From Methanoregulaceae archaeon UBA467 (GTDB taxonomy: Archaea; Halobacteriota; Methanomicrobia; Methanomicrobiales; Methanospirillaceae): 64,000 nt of DNA. Numbering within the stretch: position 1 is the first letter of the stretch; each line of letters starts with the position of its first letter. Shown one piece after another: positions 1 through 8,381 of the stretch. Both the position numbers and the translations under genes were made by a program. The DNA lies in the NCBI GenBank assembly GCA_002503825.1, contig DASP01000007.1, positions 124,001 through 188,000 of the forward strand, in the 5' to 3' direction. The notes under the pieces are model-generated. The model was not told the DNA's origin. It saw only the letters and a program-made list of their open reading frames with translations, and ran no database searches.

Positions 1-668
1 ACCTCCGAAAGAAGCCGGTTACCGATGGTTGTATCGCAGGCAGTGATTGACCACCGGGTAGGTACCATCCGGCGCCCCGGTCCGGACCCCATCGTCCCTG
101 CGGACAGGGCTTTCTGGATGGAAGAGAATGCAACACCGTTCCGGTGCAGGCCTGCAATCGCATCAGATGCAGAAAGGTCGGTATCATGGTAGACTTTTTC
201 GAGGTTCGGTTCCCATGTAGAATTACCTATATCCAGGCTTTCAAGTGGGGCGCTTGGGCCGTGGGGGGTAGATTCATCGCTGAATGAAAAGCCTGCCGGA
301 CTTTGCAGAAACCCTGCCGTGCTTGATACCGAGCCTTCCGAGAGTGCAATATCCTGCAGCTTCCCGACAAAGCGGTCATCGAGAGAGGTGACACTGACCG
401 GGTGCTTGCCCCTGACAAGGCTCAGGCGGTACCCGATAATCTGCTCCTGGGTCCTTTGTCCGGGTATCCATTCCTCAGGGGTATCCATAATTCCGCAGTC
501 CCCTAATACAGGGGCAATCATGGGTCCGGCATATACTTTGGGGTAATTCCAGCTTCCCACAAAGACCGACGGCGGGGTCGTCCCATCCAGTTTACGTCCC
601 ACGTCCACTGATTTCATATTCAGCGATGAGGTAATATTCCGGAGATATGCCCCTTTCCCGAGGTTCAT
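1..668 (-). CDS. Nre-family archaeal DNA repair protein, 3' part cut by window edge
   Basis: The minus strand is open from an ATG at 668 to the window edge, giving 222 residues of an unfinished protein. Residues 32-50 (PPSVFVGSWNYPKVYAGPM) match the conserved N-terminal block of archaeal Nre proteins as I know it. Nre proteins are linked to UvrABC-dependent repair of mitomycin C damage in haloarchaea, some through a C-terminal PCNA-binding motif that lies outside this window. Many members have a Cys-rich zinc element before this block; I see none here, since an in-frame TGA lies about 60 bases upstream of 668 with no earlier ATG. The gene follows the MsvR-like gene on the same strand with a 70-base gap. 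Family call fairly sure; function inferred from family. Confidence 0.75.
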   Translation of the reverse strand, partial: MNLGKGAYLRNITSSLNMKSVDVGRKLDGTTPPSVFVGSWNYPKVYAGPMIAPVLGDCGIMDTPEEWIPGQRTQEQIIGYRLSLVRGKHPVSVTSLDDRFVGKLQDIALSEGSVSSTAGFLQSPAGFSFSDESTPHGPSAPLESLDIGNSTWEPNLEKVYHDTDLSASDAIAGLHRNGVAFSSIQKALSAGTMGSGPGRRMVPTRWSITACDTTIGNRLLSE

Positions 669-737
669 GTGATCGGATAGTATCCCGTGAAAAGATAAAG
701 GAGTGATGCGTGCGGGGAGAAAGTGTCATCCCGGGCT

Positions 738-1517
738 TTACTTTGCTTCCGGGCCTTTAATGATGAAACGGCAGAAGGAATCGCCCATTGCATAACACCC
801 TGTCTCGACTGCCTTTCGCGGTTCACCAAAATACTCTGAAAAGACTGCAGAAAGGACGCCGGATTCAAATGCGCATACCGGCCTGCCGATGACCGGAAGG
901 TTGACGCATTCGAAGCAGTTGTATATCGTGATAGTAAGCGGGTCGTGATCCGCCATTTCGATATGACCCAGGTTGTGGTCGTCCCAGAACCTTTTCATAT
1001 TATTTATAAACCCGGTGATATCCGGGCAGGCGAGGACAGGAGATATCGCCTTTCCCACCCTGACACCGGATCGTTCGAGAAGAGGATCGATGGTGATACC
1101 TTCATTGAGCAGCGTGACCCTTGTCGTGCTCATGATGAAGCGGTAAAAATCGGTGCTGGCATGGTTTCCCGGGATATATTCAGGGATGTATTCATCAATA
1201 TCGAATCGCAGGCGTTCACCTTTCGATGCCCCGCCAAGTAACAATGATGTGGTAAAAAAGATCTTTTTCCGGGAGTCGTCAGGATCGGACTTTGCCCCGA
1301 TAATACCTGCATCAGACAGCCCCCTGAGGTGGACTGAAACCGTCGATTTGGCCTTCCCTGATGAGGATACGATCTCTTCAAATGATAATTCATGTTTATT
1401 CAGCATCGAAAGGATCTTCATCTTGACCGGGCTGTCAATTGCATGGATACCTTTCTCTGATGAAAAAAGGTCCACATCCGATGAAAAATTCTGAGGGTAC
1501 TCGTTATTATCTTTCAT
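738..1517 (-). CDS. MsvR-like redox-sensing regulator (ArsR-type HTH + V4R domain)
   Basis: The 259-residue protein has an ArsR-like winged helix at about residues 28-95 and a C-terminal V4R domain at about 135-255. This is the architecture of MsvR, the methanogen-specific V4R regulator that controls oxidative-stress genes and its own promoter. Cysteines at 164, 201, 204, 215, 241 and 249 fit thiol-based sensing; the C241/C249 pair (ETGCYAMGDSFCRF) sits where the redox cysteines of the Methanosarcina protein are placed. The gene is divergent from the small HTH gene starting at 1718. The intergenic region holds TTCGTA-type dyads and a TATA box close to the ATG, which fits autoregulation. The family is well supported by architecture; the targets are inferred. 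Confidence 0.8.
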   Translation of the reverse strand: MKDNNEYPQNFSSDVDLFSSEKGIHAIDSPVKMKILSMLNKHELSFEEIVSSSGKAKSTVSVHLRGLSDAGIIGAKSDPDDSRKKIFFTTSLLLGGASKGERLRFDIDEYIPEYIPGNHASTDFYRFIMSTTRVTLLNEGITIDPLLERSGVRVGKAISPVLACPDITGFINNMKRFWDDHNLGHIEMADHDPLTITIYNCFECVNLPVIGRPVCAFESGVLSAVFSEYFGEPRKAVETGCYAMGDSFCRFIIKGPEAK

Positions 1518-1526
1518 GATCCCGGT

Positions 1527-1604
1527 TTCGTATAATATTCATATGCTCCAAAAGTTATATATAAATATAGTTCGTATACACTAGAATGTTCGTATATGTT
1601 AGAA
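1527..1604. promoter_or_regulatory. Divergent promoter with TTCGTA-type dyads, probable MsvR operator
   Basis: The octamer TTCGTATA occurs at 1527-1534, 1571-1578 and 1589-1596. The last two are halves of imperfect dyads: TTCGTATACACTAGAA (1571-1586) and TTCGTATATGTTAGAA (1589-1604), each TTCGTA-N4-nnAGAA, offset by 18 bp. An AT-rich box TTATATATAAATATA lies at about 1555-1569 and could serve the minus-strand regulator gene. From memory, MsvR sites are built on TTCGTA-N4-TACGAA, so autoregulation is the natural reading. Confidence 0.65.
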
Positions 1605-1717
1605 CTATCCCGTAATGCATGCGCAAAGATCCCGAGGGCCTCTACAACCCGACGGTGTATAAACATGAATTGGCAGGGCCTCTACACTCCACGCCTGTAC
1701 GGGAGGGGAAGATAAAA

Positions 1718-2089
1718 ATGGCAGAATCAGTCCCTGATGTGACCGGTCCCTTCTGCGGGACACTATACGACGATCCTGAGGTAGTGGTTTCAGATGACGC
1801 AGTCTGGTCCCATAACCCGGAAAAGGAGATGCCCTCCGATGAGATTGAAAAGGAAAATATTATGACAAAAAACGAGATTGAAACATTACCTTCCTCAGCA
1901 CAGGAAGTATTTACCCTTCTTGGGGACGGGAAACCCCGGACACTTGGCGACATGATCGGGAGAGTCGGGTTCTCTCCACGAACCATCAGGAATGCCCTGC
2001 ACAGGCTTAAAGATGCAGGTCTCATCGTGGCCAAATTCAATTACCGGGATGCACGAAAGCCCCTCTACCAGATAAAGCCATCCGCTTAA
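1718..2089 (+). CDS. Small winged-helix DNA-binding protein
   Basis: The C-terminal 75 residues form a MarR/ArsR-like winged helix: the recognition region reads FSPRTIRNALHRLKDAGLI and is followed by a wing ending KPLYQIKPSA. The reading frame is open from an ATG at 1619, but the ATG at 1718 has a strong GGGAGGGG site about 10 bases upstream and is the more likely start, giving 123 residues. The first 45 residues are acidic and show no recognisable fold. It is divergent from the MsvR-like gene and shares its TTCGTA-rich promoter, so it may belong to the same redox circuit. The gene is likely real; its target is unknown. Confidence 0.65.
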   Translation: MAESVPDVTGPFCGTLYDDPEVVVSDDAVWSHNPEKEMPSDEIEKENIMTKNEIETLPSSAQEVFTLLGDGKPRTLGDMIGRVGFSPRTIRNALHRLKDAGLIVAKFNYRDARKPLYQIKPSA

Positions 2090-2517
2090 CGACACCCAGT
2101 CCTGCCACATCTCCCATTTTTGAGGGGAGGTCCATGAAGTATTCACTTCCTTAACCCTTCCACGTTGAATACAATTCTGACAAGGATACCTGTTATTAAT
2201 GACACGGCGGCGATCCCGGGACGTAATACCGCCATTTCGATAAGCCTTTTTCCAGACAGCAGTTCCTGTGCCACCGATGTATAAAAAGTAAAAACATACG
2301 ATAATCCTTATTGCGCCCGTCCGCGTGCATGCACGTGCAGAAAATAGATCCGCACACAGTGAAAGGGCAGAACAAGGGTCATAACTGCGGAAAAAGCAAA
2401 AAAGCAGATTTTCACGTTGACAGTGATAGGCCGTGTCTTTCCGGCGCACCCCGTTCATTTAACTTTTTCCTGAAAGGAAAATAGTTAAATCTCAATCATA
2501 CAATCTTCACATACCAT
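2090..2517. other. Intergenic region, no convincing gene
   Basis: A 428-base gap before the ATPase gene. A minus-strand frame crosses it but overlaps the HTH gene and has no recognisable domain. An AT-rich stretch at about 2475-2495, some 30 bases before the ATG at 2518, is a plausible promoter. I see nothing else. Confidence 0.4.
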
Positions 2518-3540
2518 ATGGCAGAAGAGTCCGGCTCCGCTAAAAAGGAAATCTTTGGGTATGAAAGAGAAGTCGATGATATCCTGCAGGCGGTTTCAAA
2601 ATTCGATCAGGGGATCTTAGGAAATGTTGCCCTTATCTCGGATCCTTTTTCCGGCAGGACACGGCTTGTAGAAGAACTGAAAAAAAATCTGGGGGAAAGG
2701 GTTACCTACGTATCATTCAATTCGGTGATGACAGACTCTTCATTTATGGCGACCCTCCGCGATGCCCGCGAGATCGTTATCATGGACAATTGTCACTTCC
2801 TCGCCATGCGGAAGATCGGGGGGTTTGAACAGATGAATGAATTTTTAAATTTCATCACTACTTCAAAAAAATTTTTCATCACCACATGGAACACCTTCTC
2901 GTGGACTTACCTGAATGCCGTGCTACAGATAGATTCGTATTTTACAAATTTTGTCACACTTTCACCCCTTGACGCAGATAATCTGAAAAAGATACTGCTT
3001 TCCCGTTACGGTTCGCAGGAGATCGAATTTATTGACGACAGTGCTGCAGAAGAGAGAAAACTAAGGTTTATTTGGGGATGTCTCAACATAAAAATCCCGT
3101 TTTCAAAAGATGCCTACTGCCTGCCATGGCCATCTTTCGAGCTCCCGGGGCGGCTGCACAAAAAGAAAGCAATTCCCGCCGAAGAAATTACTTTTGAACG
3201 GCTCACGCGTATATCCGGAGGCAATCCCGGTGTTGCCAGGTTCATCTGGGACAAAAACATCGAATTCCCGACAATATGGGTAAGCAGCTTTATCGAGCCG
3301 GTTTTTGATACGAACATCTCTACTAACCAGTCATTTCTGTTGTCCATCATTCTCTCCATGGAACATGTCCATTACGACGATCTGGCTGCCATTGCCGGGC
3401 CCGAAATAAATATTCATCGTGCTTTATTCGTCCTTCAGAAAAAGGGACTGATTTACGAGGAGGACGGATATTATGCCATAGGTCATGAGCCCCTGAAGAG
3501 TGTGATAAACTACCTGAAATTAAACCGGATGGTATGGTAA
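2518..3540 (+). CDS. Archaeal AAA-like ATPase with degenerate P-loop and C-terminal wHTH
   Basis: The 340-residue protein follows the layout of STAND-like archaeal ATPases: an N-terminal GYEREVDDIL block (residues 14-23), a P-loop position at 41-49 and a Walker B strand EIVIMDNC at 84-92. The P-loop reads SDPFSGRTR: the invariant Lys is replaced by Arg and the leading Gly is lost, so ATP hydrolysis may be weak or absent. Residues 275-335 look like a winged helix. The stop codon is one base from the ATG of an MscS channel gene, so the two are almost certainly co-transcribed, perhaps with the ATPase as regulator of the channel. That link is inference. Confidence 0.65.
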   Translation: MAEESGSAKKEIFGYEREVDDILQAVSKFDQGILGNVALISDPFSGRTRLVEELKKNLGERVTYVSFNSVMTDSSFMATLRDAREIVIMDNCHFLAMRKIGGFEQMNEFLNFITTSKKFFITTWNTFSWTYLNAVLQIDSYFTNFVTLSPLDADNLKKILLSRYGSQEIEFIDDSAAEERKLRFIWGCLNIKIPFSKDAYCLPWPSFELPGRLHKKKAIPAEEITFERLTRISGGNPGVARFIWDKNIEFPTIWVSSFIEPVFDTNISTNQSFLLSIILSMEHVHYDDLAAIAGPEINIHRALFVLQKKGLIYEEDGYYAIGHEPLKSVINYLKLNRMVW

Positions 3541-3541
3541 T

Positions 3542-4387
3542 ATGGCTGATAGTATCCTCAATATAACCGGTTCCCAATCCTTTGCCCTGCCCCTGAAGAC
3601 TGTTGACCTGGGAACATTATTCTATATTGTTTATATCCTGATTATTGCCTATATTATTGTCCGGATATCATCCTTTTTACTGAAAAAAATTGCAGAACGG
3701 CTTCCCCGGTTTCGTCATGCATTCACGATGCTGATACCCCTGATAAAGATAATCGTCTATTTCCTGGCGCTGTACTTCATTCTCACCAGCCTGGTCGAAC
3801 CAAACCTTACTGAACTCATTGCATTCTTCGGCCTGTTTGGAGCAGCACTTGGTTTTGGTCTGAAAGACCTTTTTGCCGATATCGTCGGAGGCATCGTCAT
3901 CATTTTCGAAAAACCCTACCAGATAGGGGATAAAATTACAATTGGAGATAATTATGGCGAAGTCACAGATATCGGGATCCGTTCAACACGCCTGCTCACT
4001 CCCGGGGACAGCGCGGTCTCGGTGCCAAATTACCTCGTTTTTTCGCAGGCAGTTTCAAGCGGGAATGCAGGGAATGTCGCAATGATGGTTATCATCGACA
4101 TTTTTATTGATTCCGGATGCGATGGAGGGAGCGCGATAAAAATCCTGAAAGAGGCGATGGTGACTTCAAAATATGTGATAATCGCAAAAAAATTTCCCTT
4201 TACCGTTCTTATTGAAGACTTTCCCGGGTATCACCGGATACGGGGCAAGGCGTACGTGAATGATCTCCGTTTCGAGTTCGAATTCCGTTCAGAGGTGACC
4301 CGGAGGACCTGGGCAGAATTAAAAAAACATGGAATCAATCCTCCGTTGTTCCATCCTTCCATCACTGCACCCGGAGCGGAACAATAA
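3542..4387 (+). CDS. mscS: Mechanosensitive ion channel, MscS family
   Basis: The 281-residue membrane protein has three predicted transmembrane segments (about residues 22-46, 60-85 and 93-130). The last runs into the Gly/Ala-rich pore helix (FFGLFGAALGFGLKDLFADI) and the first beta-domain strands (GGIVIIFEKPYQIGDKITIG). This is the MscS core, which releases osmolytes under hypo-osmotic stress. Length matches small MscS proteins. It starts one base after the stop of the ATPase gene and is followed 240 bases later by a DUF389 membrane protein on the same strand, so membrane or osmotic stress is the likely theme of this block. Confidence 0.9.
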   Translation: MADSILNITGSQSFALPLKTVDLGTLFYIVYILIIAYIIVRISSFLLKKIAERLPRFRHAFTMLIPLIKIIVYFLALYFILTSLVEPNLTELIAFFGLFGAALGFGLKDLFADIVGGIVIIFEKPYQIGDKITIGDNYGEVTDIGIRSTRLLTPGDSAVSVPNYLVFSQAVSSGNAGNVAMMVIIDIFIDSGCDGGSAIKILKEAMVTSKYVIIAKKFPFTVLIEDFPGYHRIRGKAYVNDLRFEFEFRSEVTRRTWAELKKHGINPPLFHPSITAPGAEQ

Positions 4388-4627
4388 AATCCGCTCACCA
4401 TGAAATTTGTCCGGACGGAGCACCCCGGGCAGCTCTCAGCAGCCGGATGCCTGTTTTCCCGTGAAACGGCAGGTTTCAAATACTTCCCTGACCCCTGATC
4501 TTTACAGGCGGAGAATGAAAGGTTTGAAAAAGCCCTGCATCAAACCGTCATAACGGTAATGTCTTCTCTGAATCCGGGAATAAGAATGGTACTGACTGGC
4601 AGGTTCACCTGATGTGAGGGCAGTCTC

Positions 4628-5629
4628 ATGAAAAAAGTCATAATCACTGCACGCAGCGATGAAGCGGCAAATATCTCTGCCCTGTTAAAAAATACCGAAT
4701 TTACACGGGAAGAGATCGGAACCATGACCCGGTTTACCGTGGTTATATCCAGGACCGATCTTGACGACCTTATTTCTAATATTTCACAGGCTCTTACATT
4801 CATGGACGACCATACCATGGTCGAGGTCTATTCGCCCGATTTTATCATTTATCCGATGCTGGAAAAGGAGATAGAGGAGAAAAAAGCGAAAGAGAGGACG
4901 GAGAGCCCTAATAAGAAAAAAGAGCATTCCCCTGTCGAAAAACTGGTCAACTCGGCAGGCACTCATATCGACCTTGACGCCAACATCATAATACTCACCA
5001 CAATTGCGTCATTTGTCGGTCTCATAGGGTTATTTTTAAACAACGTCGGGATTATCATCGGCGCGATGCTCATAGCCCCGCTCCTTGGCCCCATTTTTGC
5101 GTTTGCAATAAGCACCGCTATAGGAAAGGGAAAAAATGTCCTGCTGTGCGTGCGCACAATCCTTGCCCTGATCCTGGTCATTGTGACGATCTCAATCGTT
5201 TTTACATTTGTAATATCGTTTTTCATGCAACTCCCGATCACTGCAGAAATCCTGAGCCGGACTGTGACCAGCCCGGTCTATATCGTAATGGCGATTTTCC
5301 TTGGATTTGCATCCATTGTCGCCCTTTCGGAGGGTATCCCAGAAGGGGTTGCCGGAGTAGCCGTTGCTGCTGCGCTCCTCCCGCCGGCACTGGTGACGGG
5401 CATCTCGGTTGTTCTTTATCCACAGGGATGGGTGGCTGCATTTACGCTCACTCTTCAGAACGTCATCGGCCTTATGGCCGGCAGTATCACCGGTGCGCTG
5501 GCCCTCCAGATCGAACCACGGTCGTACAGTGAACGGCGTGGTGCAAAAACCATCGTTAAAAGAATTATCTGGCTGCTTCTGGTGCTGATCCTGCTGCTCT
5601 TCTTTGTCTCGCTGCTCCCCGGAAGTTAA
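4628..5629 (+). CDS. DUF389 (TIGR00341-like) membrane protein
   Basis: The 333-residue protein has an N-terminal soluble part of about 115 residues and six or more hydrophobic segments from residue 120 on. The conserved features are IIIGAMLIAPLLGPI, the ALSEGIPEGVAGVAVAAALLP block and a polar loop before the last helix, which define the DUF389/TIGR00341 family. Function is not established for the family. The start at 4628 is preceded by a TGAGGG-like site. The last four bases overlap the 3' end of the convergent marker-11-like gene. Location after an MscS channel suggests a membrane role, but this is inference. Confidence 0.85.
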   Translation: MKKVIITARSDEAANISALLKNTEFTREEIGTMTRFTVVISRTDLDDLISNISQALTFMDDHTMVEVYSPDFIIYPMLEKEIEEKKAKERTESPNKKKEHSPVEKLVNSAGTHIDLDANIIILTTIASFVGLIGLFLNNVGIIIGAMLIAPLLGPIFAFAISTAIGKGKNVLLCVRTILALILVIVTISIVFTFVISFFMQLPITAEILSRTVTSPVYIVMAIFLGFASIVALSEGIPEGVAGVAVAAALLPPALVTGISVVLYPQGWVAAFTLTLQNVIGLMAGSITGALALQIEPRSYSERRGAKTIVKRIIWLLLVLILLLFFVSLLPGS

Positions 5630-6744
5630 CCCTGAAAAATGCCTTCGTTCATCTCAGGGTTGAGCAGGACTTCATTGGGCAGACCCGACAGCGCCACTGC
5701 TGCGAGGGCGCCAATCACCCCTCTCCGCCCGAAAAGTGCAACTTCGTGTTCCGCTGCAACGGATCTCGCATACTCCTCATCAAGATGGGTCGTCCGTGAA
5801 AGTATCCCGTAACTTCGGAGCCCTTCCGGGATTCGGAATCCTTTCCTGACAGCCATCCCCCAGTCCGGCGAGAGTGCCTCGTCGCTGATAAAGAGCAGCG
5901 CCCGGTCCCTCACCTTCTCAAAAAGGTCGGGTTCAATGGCCATGTTTATATAACTGCATGAATTCCCTGCGGTTTTTTCCGCTATGACCGGATTTAACAT
6001 TGCAACATAGTGACCTATCGGAAATACGCCTTTCATCCGTCCGAGGTGCTGCAGGAGTGCAAGGGTCAGGGCAAATGTTGCTCCCCCTTCGCTGCTGTCG
6101 GTATCGTCAATGCCAATCAGGATATGTGTCAGTGCCCGGGTCCTGACTTCACCCTCGACAATTTTACCGGTGCGTTTCAGTCTCACCTCGCATACGCCTT
6201 CTGCCTGTGACATCATATCGGTCAGCGAATATGCAGGACCCCCGGTGCATCGTATGTGCTGGATGATGTAGTCTCCCTCCTGCTCCACACCGGCAATACC
6301 CACTGCCGCAGCAGGAAATAGTCCAATATCAATTTCTTTTCTTCCGAGAGAAGCACATTCGTGAAGGAGCGTCCCATCCCTCCTGACATCGCGCAATACG
6401 CCTCCCGCCATTGAATGGTGGTACGAACAGAACGCAGCACATGCCCCGCTTAAGCACTCGTGGTAAATTTCCACGCGGTCACCATCGAGGGCGGTAAAGA
6501 TCCTGCGGCATGCACTTGCCGGAACTGCACTGATCGCTGCGTAACGGGCAGGTATTCTCCCTTTTTTACCTTCTTTGAGGATGACGCATCCTTCATCGAG
6601 AAGGCGGTTAATCCAGTCCTGTGCAGTGCTCCGTGGGACTCCGGCACCTTTCTGGATATCTGTAACGGTAAAATAACCGTGGTCAAGAGAACAGGTCCGC
6701 ATCAGGTGCAGGTATTCCCGTCTCCGCTTGATGACACCATGCAT
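5626..6744 (-). CDS. TiaS / methanogenesis-marker-11-related protein with N-terminal HTH
   Basis: The 372-residue protein joins a winged-helix segment (about residues 10-65) to a domain with the motif GIDDTDSSEGGATF (211-224). That motif is shared by TiaS, the tRNA-Ile2 agmatidine synthetase, and the methanogenesis-marker-11 family. A CLSGACAAFCSYHH segment (97-110) and SDEALSPDWGMAV near residue 310 also recall marker 11. A helix-turn-helix is not usual for either family as I know them. The gene is the last of a tight operon with homoserine dehydrogenase (2-base gap) and an ACT protein. The substrate is unknown; a tRNA or nucleotide substrate is only suggested by the motif. Confidence 0.6.
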   Translation of the reverse strand: MHGVIKRRREYLHLMRTCSLDHGYFTVTDIQKGAGVPRSTAQDWINRLLDEGCVILKEGKKGRIPARYAAISAVPASACRRIFTALDGDRVEIYHECLSGACAAFCSYHHSMAGGVLRDVRRDGTLLHECASLGRKEIDIGLFPAAAVGIAGVEQEGDYIIQHIRCTGGPAYSLTDMMSQAEGVCEVRLKRTGKIVEGEVRTRALTHILIGIDDTDSSEGGATFALTLALLQHLGRMKGVFPIGHYVAMLNPVIAEKTAGNSCSYINMAIEPDLFEKVRDRALLFISDEALSPDWGMAVRKGFRIPEGLRSYGILSRTTHLDEEYARSVAAEHEVALFGRRGVIGALAAVALSGLPNEVLLNPEMNEGIFQG

Positions 6745-6746
6745 GG

Positions 6747-7715
6747 TTATCCCGACAGGAACAGAAGGTCGCCAATAAGAGCGCTTGCAGTTTCAACTGA
6801 TCCTGCACCTTTGCCAATCAGGGTGATCTCGCCGGCCATATCGGTCTCCAGGGTAATTGCATTCAGGCTCCCTTCAACGACCAGGGGGTGTGATTTCGGG
6901 ATGATTCTCGGCGCGACCCTGAGAATATTCTTTTCCGGCACTGCTTCCGCGATGAGGCGGATCGTATGGTCCTGCTCTTCGGCAAGCCTGAGCGCATCAG
7001 TGGTAAGCTGGTCGATGCCCGTGATGGAAACATCCTCCAGCTGTGCAGTCCCGTTCCAGATGGTATTTGACAGGATCACCAGTTTAATGGCCGTGTCGGT
7101 TCCCTTGACATCATATGTCGGATCTGCTTCTGCATAGCCCATCTCCCGTGCCTCCATCAGGGCCTGATCATAGGTGAGTCCTTCTGCGGCCATGCGGGTC
7201 AGGATATAGTTGCAGGTCCCGTTGAGTATCCCGAGGACTGCCTGGACCTTATTTCCGGCCAGTCCGTGCTCAAGCATGTGCATGACCGGTATCGCACCGG
7301 CCACCGTTGCCTCGTACCGCAACTGGACGCCGTGTTCCCGTGCCATTTCCTTTAAAGAACAGAATTCCCTTGCGATGGGACCTTTATTGGACGTGACAAC
7401 GTGTTTTCCGCGGGATAATGCGGCCCTGATAAAAGTCAGGGCAGGCTCGCCGGTCATCGCATTGGTCGGGGTCACCTCGACAAGTGCATCATAGTCTGCA
7501 CGTGTGACTACTTCCATTGCCGAAATCGTCTTATCCCCGCAGTAACCACGCTCGTTCTTGGCGGCAAGGAGCTCTCCCGCACTGATTCCGTTTTTATCAA
7601 TCAGTGCACTCTTTGAATCTGCAATTCCTGTCACAGTGATGCCAAGATCTTTTTCATCGATCATGCGGAGGAGTCCCCTCCCGACGGCACCCATTCCAAG
7701 GACTGCGATCTTCAT
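6747..7715 (-). CDS. hom: Homoserine dehydrogenase
   Basis: The 322-residue protein has an NAD(P)-binding Rossmann start (VLGMGAVGRG, residues 5-14) and the family signature ADPTYDVKGTDTAIK with its preceding AREMGYAE. It reduces aspartate semialdehyde to homoserine on the way to threonine and methionine. It lacks the C-terminal ACT regulatory domain seen in bacterial enzymes, but the gene immediately upstream encodes a separate ACT protein whose stop codon overlaps this start (ATGA). That arrangement suggests feedback control supplied in trans, which is inference. Length is normal for the archaeal type. Confidence 0.95.
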   Translation of the reverse strand: MKIAVLGMGAVGRGLLRMIDEKDLGITVTGIADSKSALIDKNGISAGELLAAKNERGYCGDKTISAMEVVTRADYDALVEVTPTNAMTGEPALTFIRAALSRGKHVVTSNKGPIAREFCSLKEMAREHGVQLRYEATVAGAIPVMHMLEHGLAGNKVQAVLGILNGTCNYILTRMAAEGLTYDQALMEAREMGYAEADPTYDVKGTDTAIKLVILSNTIWNGTAQLEDVSITGIDQLTTDALRLAEEQDHTIRLIAEAVPEKNILRVAPRIIPKSHPLVVEGSLNAITLETDMAGEITLIGKGAGSVETASALIGDLLFLSG

Positions 7716-8215
7716 GACATCTCCTCCAGTGGTTCGATGATAAGGATATTTTTCTGCGTGGCTACATCCCGTAAAATATCAAGGGCCTTTTCCATGTCTG
7801 TTTTATTCACGGATTTAATCTCGATTTTTGCCGACGAAGGCTGATTAATTGCCGGCATTGCGATATTCAATTCTGTCACTTCGGCAAAGCCGGTGCAGTC
7901 TATTTTATCAACCGTATCCCCGAGGTCAGTGTGCATCAGGTGCCCGATCAGGATTACGGTCTGCTTGTACAGCAGGCGTTCCTGCCCGATACGAAGGATA
8001 TTTACACCCTGTCCTTTTATCAGTGCTATGAGCTCGGGAAGCTTCTTTTCTGAAATCTCGAGGACTATCTGTACAGAAAGGATATCGCCGTCGTTTATTT
8101 CATCCCGCTGGTGAATGACAGCGATGATATTTCCCCCGACATCCGAAATCGGTTTAAGGGCTGCGACAAGCTGTCCCGGTGTGTCCTTCATCTCCAGTTT
8201 CATCGATACCCGCAC
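7712..8215 (-). CDS. ACT-domain regulatory protein upstream of hom
   Basis: The N-terminal 80 residues form an ACT domain (LEMKDTPGQLVAALKPISDVGGNI), the usual amino-acid-sensing fold. The second half is a further alpha/beta segment that resembles a weak ACT-like module. The likely start is a GTG at 8215 with AGGTGG eight bases upstream; an ATG at 8203 is an alternative. The stop overlaps the homoserine dehydrogenase ATG by four bases, so translation is coupled. The natural role is allosteric control of homoserine dehydrogenase by threonine or methionine. The domain is clear, the partner is inferred from context. Confidence 0.85.
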   Translation of the reverse strand: MRVSMKLEMKDTPGQLVAALKPISDVGGNIIAVIHQRDEINDGDILSVQIVLEISEKKLPELIALIKGQGVNILRIGQERLLYKQTVILIGHLMHTDLGDTVDKIDCTGFAEVTELNIAMPAINQPSSAKIEIKSVNKTDMEKALDILRDVATQKNILIIEPLEEMS

Positions 8216-8258
8216 GGAACCACCTGATCAGTACTAGGAACTGCCGGGAAGATAAGTC

Positions 8259-8273
8259 TTTTACATTGTAAAA
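8259..8273. promoter_or_regulatory. Perfect palindrome upstream of the ACT-hom operon
   Basis: TTTTACATTGTAAAA is a perfect 15-base dyad (7-base arms, single central T) centred about 50 bases upstream of the GTG at 8215. It lies in an otherwise gene-free 160-base gap and is placed for an operator of the ACT-hom-marker-11-like operon. No regulator is identified. Confidence 0.5.
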
Positions 8274-8381
8274 ATGCAGCCGTCAGCGGAGCAATATGGC
8301 GTTTGTCAGACGCCCCGATCTTTATGGGATTTCCGGCACAGGGAGAGCGCGCCCGCATGAATCCGGCTGCTGGTTATCAAA

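Noticed and set aside
1895..2458. Minus-strand frame of 187 codons
   Set aside because: It overlaps the small HTH gene and has no domain or plausible start context; treated as a shadow.
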